A stretch of 28,747 nt of DNA from an uncultured Lachnospiraceae bacterium (GTDB lineage: Bacteria > Bacillota > Clostridia > Lachnospirales > Lachnospiraceae). The stretch is from assembly GCA_934432595.1 (NCBI GenBank), contig CAKRYR010000022.1:1-28747 (forward strand), in the 5' to 3' direction. Each line of letters begins with the position of its first letter. Within the stretch, counting starts at the first letter, position 1. The notes beneath the pieces were generated by a model. It ran no database searches. It saw only the letters and a program-made list of their open reading frames with translations, and was not told the DNA's origin. A program made the position numbers and the translations under genes. Shown here piece after piece: positions 16,785-24,331 of this stretch.

Positions 16785-17375
16785 TTAGCTTTTTAGCTTG
16801 TTATATGTTTCTCTATCTTTTGAAAATAGTTCTTGTTTCTCTTTCCAATTCATCTTTTGGAATTGCTCTTTTGTTATTGTCTTTTCTCCATTGCCACTAG
16901 GTGGATTTGACATAGATTTTTGAGCATTAGATTTAATTGCTAATTCTTTCTCTGCCATTACCTTAGCTTGTATTCTTAGCATTTCTTCTGTGTTGCCATC
17001 ATATAAAGCTTCACTAAATTTAGTTGCATCTTCTGCCGAATAGCCTAATCCTAGATAATTCTTAGCTTGTTTATTAATCTCATTTTCTCTTTTAAGCTTG
17101 TTTAATTCTTCTCTGATTTGCTTATCTTCTTCCTCTTTTTCAATTGCTCTTTGCTCTGCTTCTGTTTGAGTAGATTTCCATTTCTTTTTGTACTCGCTAG
17201 CTTCTGAACTAGATTTATTAAATGCCTTTTTCATCTTCTCATAATCTTGTTGCAACTTTAAATTCTGTGCTTTTACTGTTTCTAACTCTTCTGTTGGGTT
17301 AGGTTCATTTACAACACCATCATCTGTTGGCTCGTTATCAATAATTTGTGTTTCTAAGTTGTTGTTATCTTCCAT
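16785..17375 (-). CDS. Capsid scaffold protein (DUF4355-like)
   Basis: A 196-aa protein with an acidic, disordered start (MEDNNNLETQIIDNEPTDDG), a long coiled coil (about 30-105, with KKAFNKSSSEASEYKKKWKS) and a C-terminal helical region (KQAKNYLGLGYSAEDATKF; MSNPPSGNG). This is the DUF4355 scaffold type found just before the capsid gene. It shapes the procapsid and then leaves. The ribosome binding site AAGGAGAG is adjacent to the last of three hairpin repeats upstream (see 17389-17485). Confidence 0.9.
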   Translation of the reverse strand: MEDNNNLETQIIDNEPTDDGVVNEPNPTEELETVKAQNLKLQQDYEKMKKAFNKSSSEASEYKKKWKSTQTEAEQRAIEKEEEDKQIREELNKLKRENEINKQAKNYLGLGYSAEDATKFSEALYDGNTEEMLRIQAKVMAEKELAIKSNAQKSMSNPPSGNGEKTITKEQFQKMNWKEKQELFSKDRETYNKLKS

Positions 17376-17388
17376 ATCAAATCTCTCC

Positions 17389-17485
17389 TTGCGTTTTATA
17401 GTTTTCTCTAACTAATTCTTTTTTTCTTTGCGATTATAGTTTTCTCTAACTTTTAATTTGCGTGTTTTAAGACTTTCTCTAGTCT
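17389..17485 (-). repeat. Three hairpin repeats with identical loop and compensating stems
   Basis: Upstream of the scaffold gene the minus strand has three spaced units. Each is a short stem closing the hexaloop AGAGAA, with CGCAA downstream. Stems are AGACT/AGTCT (first), AGTT/AACT (second) and TAGTT/AACTA (third): bases change in pairs while the loop stays constant. CGCAA boxes lie at 17389, 17428 and 17458, so the spacing is 39 and 30 bp. The second unit also reads CTATAAT. They fill the non-coding stretch between a terminator and the scaffold start. Confidence 0.7.
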
Positions 17486-17494
17486 GATTTTGTA

Positions 17495-17524
17495 TAAAAA
17501 AAGAACGAGTTTTATCTCGCTCTT
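17495..17524 (-). terminator. Intrinsic terminator before the scaffold gene
   Basis: On the minus strand AAGAGCGAG pairs with CTCGTTCTT (one G-T wobble) around a 6-nt loop, followed by at least seven T residues. It lies 32 bp downstream of the 17557-18330 gene. The wobble and the T-run both point to the minus strand. Confidence 0.85.
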
Positions 17525-17556
17525 GGGTTGTTTAGTTTATTAAGTTTTAGCCATAA

Positions 17557-18330
17557 TTATTGAACCTCTTTTATTCTATAATCTTCATAACTTCTATATC
17601 TAACTGTACCATTAAAATATATACTTACGTGCATTGGCGTTTCTTGTAAAAAGTCCCAATTATTACATACTAAACACAAAAAATTTTCGTACATTTCAAC
17701 AAATCCCAATTTTGTATAACTATTATCATTAATAGAATATGTAAGAGTACAAGGACAATAACCATTTAATTCCGTATAGTTATTGCCATAAATATCTTCG
17801 TCAATTTTGGCAACATATAATCTTCCGCGGTCATGTTGTGGTATATCGGCACTTGATAGCATAACATCTAAATATCCGTATTGTATAAAACATTTTTTAT
17901 TTTGATATTGCCATCCCTCCGTATCATATTCTTGATTCCAATTTCCATAACTTGAAAGTTTAGCATATACTTGGCAGTGTGTTACTGGCATAGTCCCCCA
18001 ATTTATAGTGTTTCCGTTTTCATCGTAAATATAATTACCCCATTTATCCTTTTGTGGTTGTTTCGGGTCTATCCATTGATGTTTGTCATATATTTGGTAT
18101 AGAATAGTTCTTTCTCGTGGTACAAAATCTTCTAATCGTCTATTTAATAGCTCTAATGCTTCAATATTAGTTTGAATTTTATTAAATTTATCTAAAAATA
18201 ATTTATATTGTCCCTCACTGTCACTATCATTTGGTATTTCTTTCGATAATGTTTGAATAATCTGTTTTAATTTTTCTATTTCCACATTATCTGTATCAGT
18301 TTCATTAATTAACTCATTAATATCTTGCAT
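17557..18330 (-). CDS. Unknown protein in the head gene cluster
   Basis: About 256 aa from the ATG at 18328-18330, which follows AGAGGGGATAAA; the upstream TTG is unlikely because it overlaps the portal stop region without a site of its own. The N-terminal 65 residues are a charged helix or coiled coil (VEIEKLKQIIQTLSKEI; RTILYQIY). The rest is aromatic, Cys-containing and probably beta-rich (QVYAKLSSYGNWNQEYDTEG, then SADIPQHDRGRLYV and GYCPCTLTYSINDNSYT), ending in GTVRYRSYEDYRIKEVQ. I do not recognise a family. The slot between portal and scaffold often holds a minor head or head-fibre protein, so a capsid-surface or fibre role is the best guess. It is closed by a strong terminator. Confidence 0.65.
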   Translation of the reverse strand: MQDINELINETDTDNVEIEKLKQIIQTLSKEIPNDSDSEGQYKLFLDKFNKIQTNIEALELLNRRLEDFVPRERTILYQIYDKHQWIDPKQPQKDKWGNYIYDENGNTINWGTMPVTHCQVYAKLSSYGNWNQEYDTEGWQYQNKKCFIQYGYLDVMLSSADIPQHDRGRLYVAKIDEDIYGNNYTELNGYCPCTLTYSINDNSYTKLGFVEMYENFLCLVCNNWDFLQETPMHVSIYFNGTVRYRSYEDYRIKEVQ

Positions 18331-18346
18331 TTTATCCCCTCTTTTC

Positions 18347-19855
18347 TTATAACTTAGCAATAGGCGATTGCTCGTAATTATCTGAAGTATCTCCCATTAT
18401 TCTGTCATTGTTTGCAGTTCCATTTATATCTTGTTTCTTTATTGAATTATCTTCTTTGCTAACCCCTTGCTTTTTCTCAATGTTTTCTTTACTATCTAAC
18501 CAAGCTTGTTGAGTATCAGAGAATAAATCTATTGTCTCAAAAGCTTTAAGTCCATCTACACCACTTTTAAGAAGTGTAGCAAGTGCATTAACCTTAGTTC
18601 CTATATCAAATGTCTTTTGTCTAGGCATTTTAATTTCAATATCTGATACTTCAATTTCTTTTACTGTTTTGTTTTTCACATCATTTGAGTTTTTAATAAT
18701 AGTTATTACCAAATCTAAAAACTCTCTTTCACTTTGTTTGTAGATGTTTTCTGTATTTTTTGCTAGTTGTTCAGCAGTTGCCCAACCATTTGATAGTGAT
18801 AAAGCAGAACCAGTTGAACCACCACCATTTTCTCCCTTTGTTGGAACTCCACTTTGCTCCATTATTTGGTCTTTTAGGTAGTCTGCAAATGTTTGTATCT
18901 CACTTTGATTTAATACTTGACTTAAATAATTAATAATCGGAGTTTTACCATCTGGAGTAGTTCTTGTAATAACCAAACCACCCTCATTAGATACTTTATC
19001 TTTATCATCTTCTTCTAATTCACAATCATTCATCCAAAGTAAAGATTGAACATGCTGCGATATATCATTTAATCTATCAGAACCAACGATATTTTTGTAA
19101 TTAATTAAAGGGATAACCTTTTCAAAGCATCCCATTCTATCGTGATTATAAGCATATTCAACTATTGGTATCTTGCCTATTCCATTAATCTCTGATATGT
19201 ATTCATCAAATTTTTTATCAAAGTAATAATATTTCTTATCTGTGTAAGCCCCTAATCTGACTTTTTTACTCTTTTTATCAATTGAATAAGTTACACCTAA
19301 AACTTTCTTTCTATAAACATCATTTGTTCTAACGATATATGTAGTTAATGGATTTGGTATCACATAATCAAATACTGCAACACCATTTACATCCTTTTTA
19401 GCAAGTGCCATTTTATATCCAATACCACTAATTAGAAAATCTCTAGCACATTTGTTATCTTTACTCTCTTTACATTCTTCTACGAACATTTCATTAAGCA
19501 ATGCAATTTTTATATCATCATCTGATATTTTATCTTCGCCATACTTACAAGGCTCTACTTTTGCACGTTGCACTAGATTTATAGGATTACCAAACTCATA
19601 TCCTAGTTTAAAATCAACTATCTTACTAGCTTCATTATCAACTAATTTATGGTTTATTTCTGGTCTTATATTCTTAACTCTATCAAGTATAGGTTGTTTA
19701 CCTTTTTCATAATCAAATAGGCTTTTCTGTGCTTGTGAGTTGATTAAGTGTTGTTTGAATGTTTCTTTAACAACTTCACAAATGTTATCATCTGTTATTT
19801 CATCATAATCTGTATATATAATTTTTCTACCATATCCGTAATTATCTGTACCCAT
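18347..19855 (-). CDS. Portal protein (SPP1 gp6 type)
   Basis: A 502-aa protein forming the twelve-subunit DNA gate at one capsid vertex, contacting terminase and connector. Diagnostic parts are NRINHKLVDNEASKIVDFKL-like residues at about 58-85 (PEINHKLVDNEASKIVDFKL), FEKVIPLINYKNIVGSDRLN at about 240, and MNDCELEEDD. The conserved C-terminal part has MEQSGVPTKGENGGGSTGSA and then SLSNGWATAEQLAK, typical of SPP1-like portals. The last 60 residues are polar and disordered. The gene starts after AGGTGGTGCAAG, 15 bp after the MuF-like gene. Confidence 0.93.
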   Translation of the reverse strand: MGTDNYGYGRKIIYTDYDEITDDNICEVVKETFKQHLINSQAQKSLFDYEKGKQPILDRVKNIRPEINHKLVDNEASKIVDFKLGYEFGNPINLVQRAKVEPCKYGEDKISDDDIKIALLNEMFVEECKESKDNKCARDFLISGIGYKMALAKKDVNGVAVFDYVIPNPLTTYIVRTNDVYRKKVLGVTYSIDKKSKKVRLGAYTDKKYYYFDKKFDEYISEINGIGKIPIVEYAYNHDRMGCFEKVIPLINYKNIVGSDRLNDISQHVQSLLWMNDCELEEDDKDKVSNEGGLVITRTTPDGKTPIINYLSQVLNQSEIQTFADYLKDQIMEQSGVPTKGENGGGSTGSALSLSNGWATAEQLAKNTENIYKQSEREFLDLVITIIKNSNDVKNKTVKEIEVSDIEIKMPRQKTFDIGTKVNALATLLKSGVDGLKAFETIDLFSDTQQAWLDSKENIEKKQGVSKEDNSIKKQDINGTANNDRIMGDTSDNYEQSPIAKL

Positions 19856-19869
19856 CTTGCACCACCTAT

Positions 19870-20481
19870 CTATTTAATATATTTTACTGAACATCTGCAC
19901 CCTAAAATCTCTGTTAAAGGTGCATCATAACTATCATCCATTGGAAAATCCATTTGAAATCCGTTTATATTAAATGGCTCATTAATATCAACTATCTGTC
20001 CATCAGCTTTATTGTGGCTCGGTCTTTCTTTGCCATCTATAGTTGTCTGCCATTGCTTTTTACTATAGCCACGACTAACCATTTCATCAAAATCCAATGT
20101 ATTAACTGCTTTATTGGTTTCATTTCTTGCACAATTCCTTGCACGTTCCTTAGATAATGCTCTTTTTAGTTTTTGTTTATCTCCATCAGCTTTCATAATC
20201 AAATCTGACGTATTCTCATAAAAATAATAAGCTAATATCTCAATTAATTGCTCTTTATCTTGAATATGGGAATATTCTTCTAAGATTATCTTCACATATC
20301 TATCTCTCATTTTCTTATCAAGTAATTCCCAATAAAAAAAGCCACTACCAAAATTAGCGACCCAATCAAATATATCTATCAATTCTTTTTCTAGTCTATT
20401 ACATATCCTCACACGCATATCTTTTTCAGATTGTAGAATGTTCATTTTGTCAAACCACATTACATTGTTTTCTGTTGCCAT
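19870..20481 (-). CDS. MuF-like minor head protein
   Basis: A 203-aa protein. Residues about 105-203 are the Mu gpF-like (SPP1 gp7) head morphogenesis domain: RNCARNETNKAVN, KKQWQTTIDGKERPSH with Trp144, Asp149, Arg153 and His156, then GQIVDINEPF and the terminal GCRCSVKY. The N-terminal part is helical and short. Such proteins bind the portal and enter the procapsid in small number. The order is unusual: here the gene precedes the portal, whereas in SPP1-like phages it follows. Its ATG shares one base with the stop of the Com-like gene (TAATG), suggesting coupled translation. Confidence 0.88.
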   Translation of the reverse strand: MATENNVMWFDKMNILQSEKDMRVRICNRLEKELIDIFDWVANFGSGFFYWELLDKKMRDRYVKIILEEYSHIQDKEQLIEILAYYFYENTSDLIMKADGDKQKLKRALSKERARNCARNETNKAVNTLDFDEMVSRGYSKKQWQTTIDGKERPSHNKADGQIVDINEPFNINGFQMDFPMDDSYDAPLTEILGCRCSVKYIK

Positions 20482-20660
20482 TAATAAAACCTACAACCAC
20501 TTGAAGTATTCCTTGGTGGCATTTTCCTTATTCTTGTAGTTTGTGTATCAGGATTGTATATTACTAATCTATTACAATCGTGACATTTTACTTCTAAATA
20601 GCTTTTGCCACTCATTTCAATTAATTTTCTTTTACATCTCGGACAAATTAACATTCCCAT
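20481..20660 (-). CDS. Com-like zinc finger protein, 59 aa
   Basis: This small gene starts at the ATG at 20658-20660, after AAAGGAATG. The product MGMLICPRCKRKLIEMSG and onwards carries CPRC and CHDC, four cysteines spaced as a zinc ribbon, followed by a basic tail (RIRKMPPRN). This is the layout of the Mu Com translational regulator and its relatives in Firmicute prophages. It overlaps the MuF-like gene by one base, as Com overlaps mom in Mu, but here no DNA-modification gene follows. A zinc-binding nucleic-acid-binding role is reasonable; regulation of the downstream head genes is inference. Confidence 0.75.
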   Translation of the reverse strand: MGMLICPRCKRKLIEMSGKSYLEVKCHDCNRLVIYNPDTQTTRIRKMPPRNTSSGCRFY

Positions 20661-20683
20661 ACTTAATCATTCCTTTGCATAAT

Positions 20684-20721
20684 AAAAACACCACTACTTT
20701 CGCTATCTTGAAGTAATGGTG
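20684..20721 (-). terminator. Intrinsic terminator before the Com-like gene
   Basis: An 11-bp stem on the minus strand, CACCATTACTT with AAGTAGTGGTG (one T-G wobble), is followed by TTTTTATTATG. On the plus strand the same stem is followed by CTTTTTGTG, so it may work both ways. The rest of the gap up to 20849 is AT-rich with TTAAATG motifs; no promoter is convincing, and the terminator lies only 24 bp before the Com-like start. Confidence 0.85.
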
Positions 20722-20849
20722 CTTTTTGTGAGTAAAAATTGACTAACCTAACCAATATAAACATAACTATCTATTATAAATTTTACTACCCTTTTTATTA
20801 AATTGCATTAAAATGACATTAAATGTAAATTAAATAATGTTAAATGTTA

Positions 20850-21272
20850 TTATTCTATATATTCTTTAATAATTTGAGATATTCTAGGTGGTGTATATCC
20901 TTTAATCCTTGCAACTTCTGCACCTTTTTTGTTCTCAATGTATATCATTCTAAATATATCTCTATGGTTCTCGTCTGGAATCTTAATTATAAATAACTCT
21001 ATATCCATTTTCATATCATTGTATGTATTACGTTTTTCAATCATTTCTTTTTTGGATTGTTCTAACTCTTTTTCGTATCGCCTAACTGCTCTTTCATCTA
21101 CTCCATCTATTGTAAAGTTTCTCTCGCAGTATGGAAAATTCTTGTCTGAACCTTTAACTTTACCTAAATTCATTACAGTTGGTTTTGATGCAAGTAAATA
21201 TTCATACGTGTTCTTTGCTATTTCATAATCTTCTTTTGCTTTAATAAAACTTTTAAGATATTCTTTCGTCAC
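20850..21272 (-). CDS. Phage regulator with sigma-like helix-turn-helix (ArpU/RinA-like)
   Basis: About 140 aa from a GTG at 21272 preceded by GGAGAGATAAAA. A longer frame reaches 21332 inside terL but lacks a spaced ribosome binding site. The N-terminal two thirds are helical and charged (KEDYEIAKNTYEYLL; RRYEKELEQSKKEM). The C-terminal part (DIFRMIYIENKKGAEVARIKGYTPPRISQIIKEY) looks like region 4 of a sigma factor, with TPPRISQII as recognition helix, as in ArpU/RinA-type late gene activators. Such genes usually sit before the terminase genes; here it lies between terL and the Com-like gene. It may switch on late transcription. Confidence 0.65.
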   Translation of the reverse strand: MTKEYLKSFIKAKEDYEIAKNTYEYLLASKPTVMNLGKVKGSDKNFPYCERNFTIDGVDERAVRRYEKELEQSKKEMIEKRNTYNDMKMDIELFIIKIPDENHRDIFRMIYIENKKGAEVARIKGYTPPRISQIIKEYIE

Positions 21273-21297
21273 TTTTATCTCTCCATTCTGCAATAAT

Positions 21298-22938
21298 TTA
21301 GAAAAATCTATCACTAACTGTTGTTTTCCCACCTTTTAGACCTCTGATAACGTTTTCTAGTAATGATAAGCTATCAGGTGCATCATCGTGTGGAACTTTA
21401 CCACTTCTAGTCATTGATGTAACTTCTTTCATAAATCGTCCATATTGACTATTTGGTGTATACAATGACTTATCTTTAAAGTAAAAATTCTTTTTTATGT
21501 TATCACTAGCAATTTCTATTCTTGTAAGCTTATTGCTAATTGTTCTCTTTGTTCTAATACTTGTTTTTCCACCTAATCCCTTAACAAGTTTTTCAACATC
21601 CCTTGCATAGTATGTTCCTGCATTATTGCTTTCAAAGGTTGCTTGTCCTGCATTATGCTTTCTTAACATCTTTGCACATTGTGGCTTTGTAATATCAGGT
21701 GGAGAATTATCGAATACTACATCTTCTATGAATACATCATCACCATACAAGTATGCTACTGGCATTGAAGTACTATCTGCACCATCTTCGGCAGTATCAC
21801 AAACTGCAATTACTGCATCTGCATCTTTATCTGTTGGTAATTGGAAGTATCTGTTCAAATCTTTCTCTGGGAACATCTGACCTTTAGCTTCAAATGGTCT
21901 CTGTTGAAATTCTGCTTCCCATACTTCCTCTGTTACCAACTTTCTCTCATTTCTGTAGTATTCTGTTGTAAATATATATCTACCATCTAAGTAAATTGTA
22001 AAATTACTATTATCATTTTCATCTAGTGCAGGTATTGCAACTTCTTTCCATTTCCATCCCATTTCATCTGCTTTATTCTGCAAAAATGTTATTGGGTCAT
22101 ACAACGAATACTTTGTACCTTGAATTAAAATCGGTGTTCCTTCAATTCTACGTCCTAGTACATCGCCTGCCACCTTTTCACAAAGAAACTCTAATCTTGT
22201 TCGGTTCATTGCTTCTTCATGATTCTTTACTGTATCATCTAAGTACAATAAGTTATTCGCTTCTGTACTACCTACAATTTGCCCATCAACGGATCTAGAT
22301 GTAATTGTTGGGAACCTTGATTGTTTTTCTAAATCTATTATCATTTCATCAGCTTTAGTTCTAACCAACTTCGCATCTGGAAATACATCATAAACTTTGC
22401 TATTAGGTGTAGTATATAATTCTAACATTCCATTGTGAAAAGAATTAACAAGTCCATTACCACTTCCAACTGCTAATGTACTGCCACTAGGATTACGACC
22501 ACTCATCATTGAAATTAATCTTAATGCACTTGTAGTCTTACCTGTTCTCTTAGGCTGCGAAACAGATAATAAATCTAATTTACCATCGTATAATTCTTGA
22601 TAGGCATCTATAATCGGCTTTAATACCTTTGCTCTTGGTTGATAAAATCTTTTATTCGGTTTATCATCTCTCTCAATATACCTAAAATAACTATCAACCA
22701 AGTATGATGCTTCAAATAATAAACTATCCCAATATAAATCATTTAGTTGTATAGTCTGTTTTAATGACATAACTTGATTTTTTACAAACCTAGATATTCT
22801 TAAACAATATTCTAAATCTGTACTATCTTCTTGCAATACATTCTTTGCCATTGCTAAAAGATTATACAAGTTTCTATATTCTGTTAAATCAGACCTTTTT
22901 ATTTTTTCAATTATTCTTGTATTTTGTTCGCTAACCAA
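21298..22938 (-). CDS. terL: Terminase large subunit
   Basis: A 546-aa DNA-packaging motor. The ATPase domain has a Walker A-like QPKRTGKTT at 128-136 and Walker B LLYLDD at 230-235. The RNase H-like nuclease domain has acidic residues Asp381 (CDTAED), Glu436 (FESNNAG) and Asp518/Asp519 plus Asp522 (PHDDAPDSL). The start is TTG at 22938, after AAAAGGGG with 9-bp spacing; no ATG is better placed. No small subunit gene is directly upstream. Instead a structured non-coding region and a cargo cassette separate it from the likely terS at 24607. Confidence 0.95.
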   Translation of the reverse strand: MVSEQNTRIIEKIKRSDLTEYRNLYNLLAMAKNVLQEDSTDLEYCLRISRFVKNQVMSLKQTIQLNDLYWDSLLFEASYLVDSYFRYIERDDKPNKRFYQPRAKVLKPIIDAYQELYDGKLDLLSVSQPKRTGKTTSALRLISMMSGRNPSGSTLAVGSGNGLVNSFHNGMLELYTTPNSKVYDVFPDAKLVRTKADEMIIDLEKQSRFPTITSRSVDGQIVGSTEANNLLYLDDTVKNHEEAMNRTRLEFLCEKVAGDVLGRRIEGTPILIQGTKYSLYDPITFLQNKADEMGWKWKEVAIPALDENDNSNFTIYLDGRYIFTTEYYRNERKLVTEEVWEAEFQQRPFEAKGQMFPEKDLNRYFQLPTDKDADAVIAVCDTAEDGADSTSMPVAYLYGDDVFIEDVVFDNSPPDITKPQCAKMLRKHNAGQATFESNNAGTYYARDVEKLVKGLGGKTSIRTKRTISNKLTRIEIASDNIKKNFYFKDKSLYTPNSQYGRFMKEVTSMTRSGKVPHDDAPDSLSLLENVIRGLKGGKTTVSDRFF

Positions 22939-23086
22939 CTTAATCGTCCCCTTTTAACAACTAAGTGATTATGCTTATATTGGTTTTTTAAATAGCTAGA
23001 TAACGAATTGAACGTTATATCTCACATTGTGTGTTTTCCATTAAACTACTAGCTAACAACAAACAAATTACAAACGAAAGGAAGTC

Positions 23087-23311
23087 TTATAATGATTTAT
23101 GTAAAAAACATTATAAACCTAGCAATAGGATATGAACCTATATCTGTTATCTCTAACTGTTTTACTTAAACTATACTAGGCATCATCTATTGTTCTATGA
23201 GGAGTGTGAAATAACGAAATATTGGAACATTAGGCAGAACACCCAAATTTTAGATGTTCTGTTTTTAAGATAGGCGGTGAAAAAAATTAGACACTCTACC
23301 TAATATTCCAA
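23087..23311 (-). ncRNA. Structured RNA region with possible pseudoknot, upstream of terL
   Basis: The 380-bp gap before terL folds well as minus-strand RNA. P1: TTGGAATATTAGG (23311-23299) with CCTAATGTTCCAA (23234-23222), 13 bp. P2: CAGAACATCT (23261-23252) with GGGTGTTCTG (23244-23235), 10 bp. P3: GAGTGT (23296-23291) with ACACTC (23207-23202), crossing P1 to make an H-type pseudoknot with a 2-nt and a 14-nt loop. Further left are CCTAG/CTAGG, ATAGG/CCTAT and an 8-bp TTATAATG/CATTATAA stem at 23087-23116. All three non-Watson-Crick pairs are G-U on the minus strand but A-C on the plus strand, which identifies the functional strand. Between 22939 and 23086 I see only the terL ribosome binding site. 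Confidence 0.6.
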
Positions 23312-23320
23312 AGTTATTTA

Positions 23321-23479
23321 CTATTTGTTTATGTATACTATCAATGTGCAAATATATCCTAACATAAGAACAAGATTTTCTACTCTTGTACTTTCAGTTT
23401 TATTTACAACTGCTCCTATCGCATTTCCTAATATGCTTAATATTAAAATTATCCATGCTATTACATTTAATACTATCAT
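23321..23479 (-). CDS. Small membrane protein, 52 aa
   Basis: This short gene starts at the ATG at 23477-23479, with AAAGGACTGATAG ahead of it. The product has two hydrophobic helices: about 2-18 (IVLNVIAWIILILSILG) and 36-49 (LVLMLGYICTLIVY), with a short polar turn NKTESTR between. It is the last gene of the cargo cassette and its stop lies 9 bp before the pseudoknot RNA. The function is unknown; a superinfection-exclusion or membrane regulatory role is only a guess. Confidence 0.65.
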   Translation of the reverse strand: MIVLNVIAWIILILSILGNAIGAVVNKTESTRVENLVLMLGYICTLIVYINK

Positions 23480-23528
23480 TCTATCAGTCCTTTTTTATTT
23501 TTTAAAAATTTTTCAGACTAGGTCTTTT

Positions 23529-24023
23529 TTATTCTATAAATACCCAATCTTCTGCAAGCATATCAGCTTGACTTGCCAACCACCCTAACTGCACTCCACT
23601 AGTTCCTACAAATGCAATAGCTTTATTACCAATATCATTATGTTCTACATTTACTATCTCATTGTCTGGTGTTATATAACTAATCTTACTCGCTAATTCT
23701 ATGTGTTGATTTTTACCATTCCATCCTTTTCTTTTAACTTTAAATCCTCTTTTTAGATACTTAATAGCTTCACCGAAATTAAATGTAGCAACTCCACCAA
23801 GTATAGGTGTATTCTCTTCATCTGCAATAATCCATTCATCAGACAACACATTTTCTAATGTATAAGATAATCTATCTGTTTCTCTAAATTCTAATACATT
23901 ACCTTCTTTGCAATGAATATAAATACTATCTGTTTCTAAATCATATGTCCAATATCCACCCCAACTAGGTAGTTTTACTTTATTTCCTTTTCTCATTTCT
24001 TTTAATGCTTGTTTAAAATCCAT
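23529..24023 (-). CDS. Tandem DUF2829 (Tad2-like) Thoeris anti-defence protein
   Basis: A 164-aa protein of two fused DUF2829-type domains. Domain 1 (about 1-70) starts MDFKQALKEMRKGNKVKLPS and ends DEWIIAD. Domain 2 (about 80-164) starts FNFGEAIKYLKRGFKVKRKG, followed by WNGK, and ends AEDWVFIE. The repeated pattern F-x-x-A-x-x-x-x-(K/R)-G-x-K-V-(K/R) with a closing DW/EW is visible in both. DUF2829 proteins of phages are Tad2, which binds the signal 1''-3' gcADPR made by Thoeris ThsB and so blocks ThsA. Tad2 usually has one domain and assembles as an oligomer; the fusion gives two unlike domains in one chain. Whether both bind a ligand cannot be told from here. Confidence 0.8.
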   Translation of the reverse strand: MDFKQALKEMRKGNKVKLPSWGGYWTYDLETDSIYIHCKEGNVLEFRETDRLSYTLENVLSDEWIIADEENTPILGGVATFNFGEAIKYLKRGFKVKRKGWNGKNQHIELASKISYITPDNEIVNVEHNDIGNKAIAFVGTSGVQLGWLASQADMLAEDWVFIE

Positions 24024-24042
24024 TCTTTATCTCTCCTTTAAA

Positions 24043-24297
24043 TTATCTAATACATCTATTACTTTTTTTCTTGTATGCATCTAAATATAACTCTTCTTTA
24101 TCCCCATTATATGTAAACTCATAATATACTCCACTAACATTCGTACTTAACAATGCTTTGTGATTCTGCAATGTTTTACAATACCAAACTACATATACAT
24201 CATCTGTTGTTATAAATCTCGCTTCTCTATCGTTATAATGTCTTACTAATTCTTCTTTACATACTTTTATAAATTTTTCTGTACTTGTTATTTTCAT
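24043..24297 (-). CDS. DUF6275-like phage protein
   Basis: An 84-aa protein starting MKITSTEKFIKVCKEELVRH, after AAAGGAGAATTGGAAA. A longer in-frame extension to 24390 is possible but has unusual composition and no ribosome binding site. The middle (TTDDVYVVWYCKTLQNHKALLSTN) and the end (GVYYEFTYNGDKEELYLDAYKK) are the conserved part of the DUF6275 family, short proteins common in Firmicute phages. The function is unknown. It lies 19 bp before the Tad2-like gene and likely shares its transcript. Confidence 0.75.
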   Translation of the reverse strand: MKITSTEKFIKVCKEELVRHYNDREARFITTDDVYVVWYCKTLQNHKALLSTNVSGVYYEFTYNGDKEELYLDAYKKKSNRCIR

Positions 24298-24331
24298 TTT
24301 CCAATTCTCCTTTAGGTCTTTTTTATTTTTT

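Noticed and set aside
23092..23169. Plus-strand 25-aa ORF with AAAGGAAG ahead of it and a hairpin plus T-run at 23235-23266, as in a type I toxin gene
   Set aside because: The peptide is not a typical membrane toxin, the promoter is poor, and the G-U pairs show that the structure is favoured on the minus strand. Kept only as an alternative.
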